Below, piece after piece: positions 35,192 through 43,446 of a stretch of DNA of 50,644 nt (positions are counted from its first letter, which is position 1; every line of letters begins with the position of its first letter). The notes under the pieces were generated by a model. It did no database searches, was not told the DNA's origin, and was given only the letters and a program-made list of their open reading frames with translations. A program made the translations under genes and the position numbers. The DNA comes from Planctomycetales bacterium (GTDB lineage Bacteria; Planctomycetota; Planctomycetia; Pirellulales; Lacipirellulaceae): NCBI GenBank assembly GCA_020427155.1, contig JAGQOW010000021.1, positions 1 through 50,644 of the forward strand. The letters run 5' to 3'.

Positions 35192-36037
35192 TCAAAGTCT
35201 ACCGCCGCAAAACTTACAGTGCGCAGCATCTGCGTCGTGCCCTTCCTTCATGCACTCGGGACAGACTTGAGTGCTGAGTCGTTTGGCCCCAGATTGCGCT
35301 AGCTCGGCCGAAACAATCCCCGTCGGTACGATGATGAAACTATAACCCATGATCATCATCAACGCGGCTAGCGCCTTTCCGGCGGCACTCTCTGGCGCTA
35401 TGTCTCCGTAACCGACCGTAGTCATGGTCACGATCGCCCAATACATACTCTGAGGAATCGAAGTGAATCCGTTCTGAGGACCTTCAATCACATGCATCGC
35501 GGAACCGACTATCACCACAGCAATCAAAATAAAGGCAAGAAACACCGAAATCTTTGCCCGAGCCGTCCAGATCGCTGCCCGCAACGCACTCGCTTCCGAC
35601 AACATATGGGCCATCTTGAATATTCGGAACGCCCGCAACAGGCGTAACGCTCGAACCACCGCAATGGGCTGAGTCTCTGCAAACAAGATGAATGTCAGAT
35701 AGGTAGGCACGATTGCCAGAAAATCGACAATTCCGTAGAAGCTGAACACGTACCGCCACGGTCGCTTGGCGCAAACTATGCGCAAGACGTACTCCACTGT
35801 GAACAACAGCGTAAAGAACCATTCCGCCCCCTTAAGCTGCGATTCGTACTCGATCCTGACGCTCTCGACACTCTCAAGCATCATCACCAGGACGCTCAAC
35901 AAGATTACCACCAACAGCACAACGTCAAACAACTTGCCATTAGGGGTGTCCGCTTCAAAAATGATCACGTACAGCCGCTCGCGCCAGTCCAGGGTGGGTA
36001 ATTCTTTAGATTTCGAAGCGGACATGGCAATGTTCAC
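35192..36037 (-). CDS. Voltage-gated K+ channel with C-terminal zinc ribbon
   Basis: A 281-residue six-helix channel. The S4 helix has R129, R132, R135, R138 and K141 at every third position, a genuine voltage sensor. S2 and S3 carry acidic residues (Glu82, Asp105). The pore helix and filter read TMTTVGYGD, the K+ signature. The cytosolic tail ends in a ribbon with C259, C262, C274 and C277. GTG 36037 overlaps the decaheme stop by four bases, indicating translational coupling; ATG 36025 is an alternative. It is the last gene in the minus-strand redox run, so membrane potential and electron flow may be linked. Confidence 0.9.
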   Translation of the reverse strand: MNIAMSASKSKELPTLDWRERLYVIIFEADTPNGKLFDVVLLVVILLSVLVMMLESVESVRIEYESQLKGAEWFFTLLFTVEYVLRIVCAKRPWRYVFSFYGIVDFLAIVPTYLTFILFAETQPIAVVRALRLLRAFRIFKMAHMLSEASALRAAIWTARAKISVFLAFILIAVVIVGSAMHVIEGPQNGFTSIPQSMYWAIVTMTTVGYGDIAPESAAGKALAALMMIMGYSFIIVPTGIVSAELAQSGAKRLSTQVCPECMKEGHDADAAHCKFCGGRL

Positions 36038-38094
36038 TCAAGGGCTTGGGCGCCAACATGGTAGTAATGGCACTGCAAACAACTCTCGCCCGACGCTCGC
36101 CGATTGTGACATTCAGCACAATCTTGCTTCGTGAGCGGCTCGAAACCACTGGCGAACTCGTAAGGCGACTCAGCAACATAGCTAGCCATCACCGGAGAGT
36201 CTGCTTCAGTACGATGGCAGCTCCGGCAATCTGCTAGCGACGCTTCGACCAGGTGGGGTTCATGCGAAAACCAGGTGAACTCCTTGCCCTCTTCGCCGCC
36301 TCGTTTGGCAAGCCAGTGAACCTCCAATCCTCCATCGACTCGGCGATCCACACTATGACACTGACCACATAGCCCCGCTGCGGTGGGCTTCATGACTTCC
36401 TTAAGTAGCCCCCTGGCTAGCTCGCCTTGCGAACCACTGCTCGCCTCGGCCATTACCTCGATCCAGGCAGTCACCCATCGATCGGCATGCCCCGTGGCAT
36501 GGTAGCGAATCGAAAGCGTCAAGTCGTCGCGAACCCAACCGCCAGCTTCTACTCGCTGTAGTGCCTCCGCCCGATCCTGCCCGCTCTTCGTTGCCGGTTC
36601 TTGTTCCAACTCGGATGGTTCTTCGACGGCTTCACCGCGGCGCATGGCGACTTCCTGTGGTAGCTGCATAAGCCAATCTTCGACGACCACCGACAAGTTC
36701 TCCGGCGAAAGATGGGCCACCAAATCCGCAAGCTCCTCACTGCGAAGCTCTCGATCGAGCACACTCTCCACACGTCTGCGAATAGCGGCCTGCCCCTGGT
36801 CGGTCAGGTCAAACAGCAATTCCTTGGTGGCCCAAACCACTTCGGCCGCAGCCTCCACTTGCTCGGGCTCATCCGGATCGACATCGAAAAAATCAAATTC
36901 GACACCCAATGTACCTAGCGCTTTTGCCGCCGCAGGCTCAGCGATCAACAGCAACTTGGCAATCGGAGGAAGCGGCCCGTCAAACTCTTCCGCAGCGTCG
37001 TCTGGCCACTGGCCCACACCTTGTCCCTCGTCCTCCAGCGTCTGAATGTCGAGCATGGGCAATGCCAGCAGAGGCACGCCCGTGTCCCAACTCGTAGCAA
37101 TACTCTTGTCATGACACTTTGCACAGGTCTCGTCGTAGGCCAGAGTTTGCTGGAAGTCTCCCTCCAGACTCTGCTCGTGACACACCGCACAATCATACAC
37201 TTGTTTCTCTTTAGGAAAATGTTTGGCTTCATGTGCTGCGTGATCAAATGCAATCCGAGTGCGTCGTCGCTCGGGCCATGCGGTAAACTCGGGATGGTCG
37301 GTGGCAAAGCTCCCATACTGCCGCTGATGGCAGGCTTGGCAAGCGATGTCACTCATCCAGGCGAGATCATGTGTCGCGCCATAGTGCTCCCGATGGCAGG
37401 CGGCACAGGCCAGCGCTTGTTCCGGATCCACCGAACGACTCCCCAGCAATGCGTCAAACGTATCGACGGCCGAACCGACGGCACTAGCCATCGTCAATAA
37501 CTTCTCAGGATCCACGCTATGAGCTGCAGTCGCCCACTGGCGCGGAATCTGTCTCACATGGCACTTCAGGCAAAGTTCAGTTTGACCGGGCCGGGCCAGA
37601 TCGTCGTCCGTCGCGTGACTAAGCCATTGCACCAGCGTTTGGTCAGCAGCCGCGTGGCAACTTGCGCACCGCTTGCTGCCTTCTCGGTCGAGTAGCTGAG
37701 CATGCTGCAAAGAAAGCGGACCTGGCAACAAACCTTCATTCCGCCAGTCGGCGCTCAACAACAAGCATAACGCCCCTAAAGTCGTCAGCATGCAGCCCAC
37801 CACAAATCGCCCACGGCGAGAGCGCAACGAACGAATCGGTTGGCACTGGTAAACCAGACAGCACTCGCCGTTAGGACCGGGCCCTGGCTCGCACGGCCCG
37901 CCACGCAACTTGGTTCGATTGCAACGCCAGCGGTCGCCATCGCGCACAGGATGACACGCCGTCGCCGCTGGGCAGCGGCCTCTCTTGCCGGGGCCCATCG
38001 GGCATGGTGCTCCCTCGCCTGACAAGCCGCATAGCCAGGGCTGATTCGGACGTTCGTAGGCGTCTCCGCGAGTCTGTTGCAGCGGCTCTCTCAC
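36034..38094 (-). CDS. Decaheme c-type cytochrome with cytoplasmic duplicated Cys module and one TM helix
   Basis: This 686-residue protein has an N-terminal module (1-90), one hydrophobic helix (about 97-115) after a very basic stretch (RSLRSRRGRF), then a large exported region. Ten CxxCH sites are present: residues 143, 175, 230, 252, 302, 324, 576, 623, 659 and 672. The positive residues before the helix place the N-terminus inside. That module holds nine Cys in two matching units (C22, C31, C41, C47 and C58, C68, C78, C84), each with GxPC...GPGxxGxC and five residues to the next Cys. Heme-free residues 330-570 carry acidic stretches. GTG start overlaps the b-type cytochrome stop (GTGA). 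It should carry electrons into the periplasm. Confidence 0.9.
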   Translation of the reverse strand: MREPLQQTRGDAYERPNQPWLCGLSGEGAPCPMGPGKRGRCPAATACHPVRDGDRWRCNRTKLRGGPCEPGPGPNGECCLVYQCQPIRSLRSRRGRFVVGCMLTTLGALCLLLSADWRNEGLLPGPLSLQHAQLLDREGSKRCASCHAAADQTLVQWLSHATDDDLARPGQTELCLKCHVRQIPRQWATAAHSVDPEKLLTMASAVGSAVDTFDALLGSRSVDPEQALACAACHREHYGATHDLAWMSDIACQACHQRQYGSFATDHPEFTAWPERRRTRIAFDHAAHEAKHFPKEKQVYDCAVCHEQSLEGDFQQTLAYDETCAKCHDKSIATSWDTGVPLLALPMLDIQTLEDEGQGVGQWPDDAAEEFDGPLPPIAKLLLIAEPAAAKALGTLGVEFDFFDVDPDEPEQVEAAAEVVWATKELLFDLTDQGQAAIRRRVESVLDRELRSEELADLVAHLSPENLSVVVEDWLMQLPQEVAMRRGEAVEEPSELEQEPATKSGQDRAEALQRVEAGGWVRDDLTLSIRYHATGHADRWVTAWIEVMAEASSGSQGELARGLLKEVMKPTAAGLCGQCHSVDRRVDGGLEVHWLAKRGGEEGKEFTWFSHEPHLVEASLADCRSCHRTEADSPVMASYVAESPYEFASGFEPLTKQDCAECHNRRASGESCLQCHYYHVGAQALE

Positions 38095-38915
38095 AGCACG
38101 CCCCCGTCAAACAGATGCGCAACCAAGCCATGCACGCTCGCCACCGCCAGCAACGGATAGGTCAGACCTAGATGCAAGAACAGCCACATCTTCAACCGCC
38201 ACTGCATCGCCGCATGAAAGTCGAGATCGTCGCGTCTGCGCACTAAGGCAAACAGTATCTCGCAGGTTTCCCGCTCGTCAGGCGAAAGATACCGATTCAT
38301 TTCCGTCAGTTCGGCAAGCAACCGCCGACGAAGTCGACTGTTGGGGCGAACAAAATAACCGATCCTGCGCGAACTCTCGAAGTAAGGATGCAATCGCTCC
38401 GAGTAAAACTCACCCAGAGTCGTCGCACCCGACGAACGGACTGCCTCGAGCACCGCTTCTTGCGCCCGCTCGCACAATTGGCTACGCAACATAGGAATCC
38501 GTTCGTAGATGACCTCCTCGCTAACTCGCGCCAACTTCGCCGGGATCGTGCGAGTCCAAATCAGTCCCACGATGCCGCTGACAAAAGTAGCGCCGTAGAG
38601 TACTGCGATTGTTGATTCCAGGAAACCCGTCGGCAGCCGCCAGTCGACGTGCAAGCCAAACAGAACAGCGGTTCCCAATGCTACATAAACATGAGCCTGC
38701 AGCCAATCAGACGAACTGGCCCAGGGCAGTACAGGAAGCTTCTTGCGAATATTGTAGAGTGCTAGGAAAAACAGCGTCGCCAATAGGACATAGCCAGTAC
38801 CGAACGACGAGTGCCCCAGCGTCCATTTCTGTTGCAGAGTCCAATAGACTAGCAACGCCAACACGACAACCATCAATGTTGCGCTGTACAGTCTCCGACT
38901 GACAAACGACTTCAT
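38091..38915 (-). CDS. Five-helix b-type membrane cytochrome, ferric-reductase-like
   Basis: A membrane protein of 274 residues from ATG 38915 (a TTG lies three codons upstream). Hydrophobic helices lie at about 11-27, 41-54, 72-89, 98-120 and 244-267. Two helices carry His pairs with identical spacing: H75/H89 (LQAHVYV...GLHVDW) and H248/H262 (FLHLGLTYPLLAVASVHG). That spacing of 13 residues between His is the classic arrangement for two stacked b hemes in ferric reductase/NOX-type cytochromes. A cytosolic loop of about 120 residues joins helices four and five. It is coupled by overlap to the decaheme gene and should bring electrons across the inner membrane. Confidence 0.78.
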   Translation of the reverse strand: MKSFVSRRLYSATLMVVVLALLVYWTLQQKWTLGHSSFGTGYVLLATLFFLALYNIRKKLPVLPWASSSDWLQAHVYVALGTAVLFGLHVDWRLPTGFLESTIAVLYGATFVSGIVGLIWTRTIPAKLARVSEEVIYERIPMLRSQLCERAQEAVLEAVRSSGATTLGEFYSERLHPYFESSRRIGYFVRPNSRLRRRLLAELTEMNRYLSPDERETCEILFALVRRRDDLDFHAAMQWRLKMWLFLHLGLTYPLLAVASVHGLVAHLFDGGVL

Positions 38916-39052
38916 AGCATTCAACTCGTGACGGCCTGAGCAATACGACTGGGGTCCTAATCCGACTAGACAGTCATATTCCCAGCCCTCGATTCCCCAG
39001 CCTAACCTCTCCGACGATGCCTGCGAAGTGCAGCAGCCGCAACTTCACTCGC

Positions 39053-40801
39053 CTACCGGCTCATCCAATGCGAAAGTTCGCCTAAGTTACCTAAGTCCAT
39101 ACGCACCAGTGCGTCGTGAGGGCATGCGTGCTGACAAGCAGGGCCCATCGGTTGGTCGACACAGAGATCGCATTTCGTCGCCTTGTGGATCGGTTGCTGG
39201 GTAACCTCGTCAAACATGATTGCTCCGCCCGCGTCGCGAGCCTCGACCATACGCACATTGCCGTACGGACAACTCTCCGCACAAGTGCTGCAGCCAATAC
39301 ACGTCAGATCGTTGATCTCTACCACTCCGGTGGCCATATCCCGGCCAATCGCACCGGTCGGACAGCCGATCATGCACACGGGGTCGACGCAATGCATGCA
39401 GGCATGGGCAACCATGGTCGACCCATGACGAGGCCCATGCCGGATAAACCGTGGATTGTTGTTATGCGTGGCAGCGCAAGCGCGTACACAATCGTCGCAT
39501 CGCGTGCATCGATCTAGATCGACCAGCATCGCCTGAGCGCCATTGATAAATCGCCGTTCTACCAAGAACTCCAACAGCGGTGTCTCTACCTGAGTCTGCT
39601 CGCCGCCCAACGTCTTTCCAGGCTGGCTGCAAAAATGCTTGGTGCAATAAAGTGCATGCTTTTTGGCTGCTTCGGCAAGCAAGTGCTCCGGAAGATTGCA
39701 ATACACATGGTCTCGCATCACCTCCTGAGGAATCCGCAAGACGTCCACATGGCCTAACGCACGCAACGAGGCTTTCGCCCGCACTGGCTCTTCGACGGCT
39801 ACCTGCTCGATCGACTCGCCAAGTCCAAAAACTTGTCCCTTTCCTAAGTAGGCAATCGTGCGATGGCCGTTTCCGAAATGGTGGCTCAGCCGCGCAAAAC
39901 CCGAGCGAATCAGCACCAGCCCTTCACAAGGCGATCCTTCTTCGACAATCAGCGGTTCGCTCGCAAAGGCATCGGCAGCCGGTTTCGACGTGTAGGGCTC
40001 ATACGTATCTTGCCACTGAAAATCGCCATGCGTTTCGAATCGCACTGCCGCGGCAACCGCCTCCAGATGTTCTGTTGGCAACTGAGCGAGCAGTGGAGTT
40101 TCACGCAAATGGACCCGTAAACTGTTGTCCCGATAAAGCCGTTCAATGTGCTGCCGCAATGCGTCGGTACGGCGCATCAGGTCTCGCAATCCTTGCCAAC
40201 GCAACTCCAGGAGTACCGCTTCGCCGTCGGCCAACACGGTTGCCGTGCGCGGCGAACGTGTCAGCGCAGCCAGTTCGCCAAAAAACTCGCCTGCATGCAG
40301 CACTACGCTCCGCGAGTTCTCCAGCAGTCGCGGAACGTCCTGCACAAACACTCGTGTTTCAGCAAGTTCGTCGACCTCGTGGCTATCGTTGGATACCAGG
40401 TCGCTTTCAAAAGCCACCTGGTTGCGGACTTCGGGCAAGCTGGGATTGCGCCACTGCCGCAGCATCGACTTCAGAAAACCCGGCTTCGTCTGTGCCGGAC
40501 GCCCCAACACTTCCTCAGGCAGGCCGGCGAGCACCACTCTCGCTCTTCCCTGCAGAACAAGAAAAGCGCTGCTGCCATAATCATTCTCACGAACGATGAT
40601 CGCTCCATCAGGATAGTAATTTACACGCGCGTCGTTCTTCAGAATTCCTCGCAGCGGCAGCGTGGCAGGAAACCGCTCGGCATCGATGCTCCGAAATGGC
40701 TCGATCTGGAGTAGCTTATCGACATCTTCCTCGCGCATGGCATCCCCAAAGGGAACATCCCATCGCCGAGGCCGATTCGCTATCACTTCCATTTGCGGCA
40801 T
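39053..40801 (-). CDS. Double cyclic-nucleotide-binding domain fused to four 4Fe-4S motifs
   Basis: A cytoplasmic protein of 582 residues. An N-terminal cNMP domain (FLVLQGRARV, then after an unusual insert the phosphate cassette GEFFGELAALTRSPRTATV) has the Glu and Arg that hold cyclic nucleotide ribose and phosphate. A second domain (IVEEGSPCEGLVLIRSGFA, GQVFGLGESIEQ...PVRAKASL) is more degenerate. The C-terminal part has 16 Cys in four clusters (CTRCDDCVRAC, CMHCVDPVCMIGC, CIGCSTCAESC, CDLCVDQPMGPACQHAC), like NrfC or HycB-type electron carriers. No DNA-binding domain is present. ATG 40801 is weakly supported; ATG 40792 or 40738 (with GGGGA) are possible. It sits between the tetraheme and b-cytochrome genes, pointing to nucleotide-gated electron transfer. 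Confidence 0.9.
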   Translation of the reverse strand: MPQMEVIANRPRRWDVPFGDAMREEDVDKLLQIEPFRSIDAERFPATLPLRGILKNDARVNYYPDGAIIVRENDYGSSAFLVLQGRARVVLAGLPEEVLGRPAQTKPGFLKSMLRQWRNPSLPEVRNQVAFESDLVSNDSHEVDELAETRVFVQDVPRLLENSRSVVLHAGEFFGELAALTRSPRTATVLADGEAVLLELRWQGLRDLMRRTDALRQHIERLYRDNSLRVHLRETPLLAQLPTEHLEAVAAAVRFETHGDFQWQDTYEPYTSKPAADAFASEPLIVEEGSPCEGLVLIRSGFARLSHHFGNGHRTIAYLGKGQVFGLGESIEQVAVEEPVRAKASLRALGHVDVLRIPQEVMRDHVYCNLPEHLLAEAAKKHALYCTKHFCSQPGKTLGGEQTQVETPLLEFLVERRFINGAQAMLVDLDRCTRCDDCVRACAATHNNNPRFIRHGPRHGSTMVAHACMHCVDPVCMIGCPTGAIGRDMATGVVEINDLTCIGCSTCAESCPYGNVRMVEARDAGGAIMFDEVTQQPIHKATKCDLCVDQPMGPACQHACPHDALVRMDLGNLGELSHWMSR

Positions 40802-40864
40802 GTCAAGTACTACTCGCAAGGGCAACTGAGGAAAGAGTCATTTTAAATTGCAGAGTTCGCATCC

Positions 40865-41896
40865 TCACTTTCGGTATTTATCTGGCGTAGGCAACAGCGA
40901 GTCGAGTGGCGCCAGTTCGTCGCCGTTGGCCGATTTGGCAAAGTCGCTGGTCGCCTGGCCGATGAGATCTGCCGCTGCTGCAAGCTCCTCGCCCCGGTCG
41001 AGCTTCAACGGCTCAGACAGCGCGGCCGCGAGAGCTCGCTTGATATTTGGATCGTCGACCAGTTGGTCAATGTCATACAGCTTCTGCTTCAGGCGAGCGG
41101 CTCGTTGGGCCGACGTGATGCCAAAGGTTGCTTTCGCGGTCGCCTTCGCGGTCGCCCGAAAACTCGCTTCCAGATCCGCCATCACTCCAACCACGTACAT
41201 CACCCGCAGTTGGGCCGGGTTCAAACTGGCATTGTCGGTCCCATTGGTCCGCAAAAAGTTATGCCGCACCATTCCCTGCGACCAACTCACGAGTTCAAAC
41301 TCGAGACTTCCGGCCGTGTGGCCGCCGACATTCACCAGCTCTTCGTTGGGCGTTGTATGACATGCAAGACACTGACGTGCTACGAGATACAAGTTCGCCG
41401 GATTGTTCATCCCTGCGGCAACGCTCGACTCGATACGCTCCTGCCGATGCTCTGCCGACTCACCTTCTTTGGTCGCGGCGGGCCCCCCATAGTCATTGTG
41501 CAATGCCAGCCAGTCTTTTGCCGCTCCATGGCACGACTCGCATGACACTCCGGCGACGATTCGCTCCCGTTCGTCGACCTGTTGGCGAGTGTAATGGCAA
41601 CCCACGCACGTGTCGTTCCGCTTGATGCTCTTCAGCCCTAACTTCTCTACGATTGCTTTTGCTTCGGGCTTGCGATGCAGTGTTTCAAAAGTGGCATAGT
41701 GAGGCGTGAGCTTCCACTGATTCAATTCCTTCTCGTGGCATTTGGCACAGGACTCCGCACCGAGCACGTTGGCAGGATCGCAACGAATCTCAGGGTGCTC
41801 GGTCACTTCTTCGGCCAGGCACTTCATGCCTGACGACGGCGCCACGAGCCAGCACACCATTACAGCTTCCAATAGATACGACAGGTTTCTTTGCAT
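40865..41896 (-). CDS. Tetraheme cytochrome c554-like protein
   Basis: A 343-residue exported protein of the cytochrome c554 type. The signal peptide (MQRNLSYLLEAVMVCWLVAPSS) is followed by four heme sites: ESCAKCH, DTCVGCH, VSCESCH and RQCLACH. The first is in the usual ESCAKCHEKELNQWKLTPHY context, and GVSCESCHGAAKDWLALHND is also family-like. Its tail holds a 12-base tandem repeat that adds TAKA units. ATG 41896 opens the signal; a longer frame reaches 41953. It lies 63 bases downstream of the reductase gene and 63 before the cNMP/Fe-S gene, so one transcript is likely. It should act as a periplasmic electron carrier. Confidence 0.9.
   Translation of the reverse strand: MQRNLSYLLEAVMVCWLVAPSSGMKCLAEEVTEHPEIRCDPANVLGAESCAKCHEKELNQWKLTPHYATFETLHRKPEAKAIVEKLGLKSIKRNDTCVGCHYTRQQVDERERIVAGVSCESCHGAAKDWLALHNDYGGPAATKEGESAEHRQERIESSVAAGMNNPANLYLVARQCLACHTTPNEELVNVGGHTAGSLEFELVSWSQGMVRHNFLRTNGTDNASLNPAQLRVMYVVGVMADLEASFRATAKATAKATFGITSAQRAARLKQKLYDIDQLVDDPNIKRALAAALSEPLKLDRGEELAAAADLIGQATSDFAKSANGDELAPLDSLLPTPDKYRK
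41133..41156 (-). repeat. 12-base tandem repeat inside the tetraheme gene
   Basis: TTCGCGGTCGCC occurs twice in a row (41133-41144 and 41145-41156). It is in frame and gives the peptide repeat ATAKATAK in the region after the last heme. It looks like a slippage expansion without consequence for heme sites. Confidence 0.85.
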
Positions 41897-41959
41897 AACT
41901 TTCAAACCAACTTCCTTCAAAGATCCATTGCCGCGTTTACCGTCTAGCGGCATTCATAC

Positions 41960-43213
41960 CTAGGCCTCGAGTACTACATCTCCTTCGGGCACAGCAATGC
42001 AGGTGAGGCAATGGTTGTCGTCGATAGGCAAACCTGGCTTCTTGACATGCGTCACACTGCCTTTGCTGACATTGACCAGGCACTGGCCACAATTGCCGGC
42101 CCGACAACCCGAATCGAGCACGATCCCCCGACTTTCGGCAAACTCCAGCAACGAGGCGTGCTCGCCTGTCCACGTATGCTGTTGGTCGGTCAGCGAAAAA
42201 CCTACTTCACAAGGCCCCGCTTCCAGCTTCGGCTGGCGACCCACTCGAACACTTGCCGGACCAAAGGCCTCAAAATGAATGTGCGATTCGGGTACCCCCC
42301 ACTCAAGCAATGCCGGCACCAGACTCTCCATCATCGCCGCCGGTCCGCAAACATAGAATCGAAAATTACTGGAAGGCAGCACTTGGCGCAGCCGCGCTAC
42401 GTCCACGTGACCGCGATGGTCGTAGTCTCGCCCTAACGCGTCGGCAGGGGTTGGTCGCGAGTAGCTTAGATCAAGCTGCAAACCCTCGTGCTCCGATAGC
42501 GAGTGAAACAACTCACGAAACGGATGTTCGCGACTATTTCGAAAGCCCGCAAACACGTAGACCTTGCGCTGACTCTGCTGCCGGACGATCGAATTGGCCA
42601 TGCTCACGATCGGCGTAATCCCAATCCCGCCGCCGATAAGCACAACCGGCCCGTCGTCAGTCGGATCGAGAAAAAAAGCCCCCTGGGGCGCCTGGACCTC
42701 AAGCGTTGAGCCGACGTGGATACGTTCGTGAAAAAAATTACTCCCCTGCCCTGGAGGCAGCGCCGATTGCAAATCCGGTGGCCCCTGTCGTTTGACCGTC
42801 ACGCGGTAGTAATCTTCTCGCGACCTTTCCGACAACGAGTAGCACCGCACCAATGATCGTCGCCGAGGGTCGGTCGGCAAATGGAACGTCAGGTACTGGC
42901 CTGGCTCAAATCGCGGCAAGGCCCGGCCGTCGGCCGGCGTAAGATAATACGACTTGCAGTCAACCGATTCATCCACAACCGCTGAAACGCGAAACATCCT
43001 TGTGCCTGTCCAAGCTTTCAGTGCTGGCTGCGCCGCGCGGGCCCATTGAAAGGCTGCTTGCAGCTGCTGGTCAAAGTGCGCATGTCTCGCCTCATACCGA
43101 CGACGCGAGGCCCGAATTCGACGACGACGCACAACCACGGCTCCCAGGGCCTGCAGCCCCGAGGCCCCCAACAAGACAGCTCCCGAGGTCATCCCCAGCG
43201 ATTGCCAGTCCAC
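41960..43213 (-). CDS. Membrane-anchored NAD(P)H/FAD oxidoreductase with C-terminal 2Fe-2S domain
   Basis: A 417-residue flavoreductase. Residues about 8-28 form one TM helix, followed by RRRRIRASRRR, so the redox part is cytoplasmic. The ferredoxin-reductase core has RCYSLS (residues 123-128, FAD) and GGGIGITP (194-201, nicotinamide nucleotide). FYVCGPAAMM marks the C-terminal end of that domain. A plant-type 2Fe-2S ferredoxin follows: C370, C375, C378 and C405. This order is that of phenol-hydroxylase/Hcr-type reductases. GTG 43213 has AGGGATG upstream; the overlapping ATG 43220 is out of frame. It is the first gene of the minus-strand redox run, facing the cyclase, and is the likely electron entry point. 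Confidence 0.9.
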   Translation of the reverse strand: MDWQSLGMTSGAVLLGASGLQALGAVVVRRRRIRASRRRYEARHAHFDQQLQAAFQWARAAQPALKAWTGTRMFRVSAVVDESVDCKSYYLTPADGRALPRFEPGQYLTFHLPTDPRRRSLVRCYSLSERSREDYYRVTVKRQGPPDLQSALPPGQGSNFFHERIHVGSTLEVQAPQGAFFLDPTDDGPVVLIGGGIGITPIVSMANSIVRQQSQRKVYVFAGFRNSREHPFRELFHSLSEHEGLQLDLSYSRPTPADALGRDYDHRGHVDVARLRQVLPSSNFRFYVCGPAAMMESLVPALLEWGVPESHIHFEAFGPASVRVGRQPKLEAGPCEVGFSLTDQQHTWTGEHASLLEFAESRGIVLDSGCRAGNCGQCLVNVSKGSVTHVKKPGLPIDDNHCLTCIAVPEGDVVLEA

Positions 43214-43446
43214 AATTCATCCCTGCCCGAACAAGCCTGTTTCGTGAGAATCGATCCCACCCAGCGGAGGCATTATTTCGCATCGTCCATCTTGTGTCGA
43301 TAACAGATAGCTCAGCTAGTGATAGCATCCGGATATCGCGATTCTGCCGAACGCACAGGGCCCCGACCGCCATCCTGTGAGCTACGCTCTGATAGGGCTC
43401 TTCCGCAGCTCGATGGTTTCAGAAACTCCGCTAAGAATGGCGCCCC
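43214..43446. promoter_or_regulatory. Divergent promoter region between reductase and cyclase genes
   Basis: These 233 bases lie between the leftward redox run and the rightward cyclase gene, so promoters for both should be here. A loose palindrome, GTGAGAATCGATCCCAC at 43244-43260, could be an operator but has mismatches. I found no CRP-type TGTGA-N6-TCACA site. The call is by position. Confidence 0.4.

Noticed and set aside
39580..40599. A 339-codon open frame on the plus strand
   Set aside because: Antisense to the cNMP/Fe-S gene; the peptide is Arg/Ser/Ala/Pro-rich and without domain character.
43244..43260. Loose palindrome in the cyclase/reductase promoter region as a CRP-type site
   Set aside because: It does not match TGTGA-N6-TCACA and has mismatches in its arms; kept only as a remark under the promoter region.
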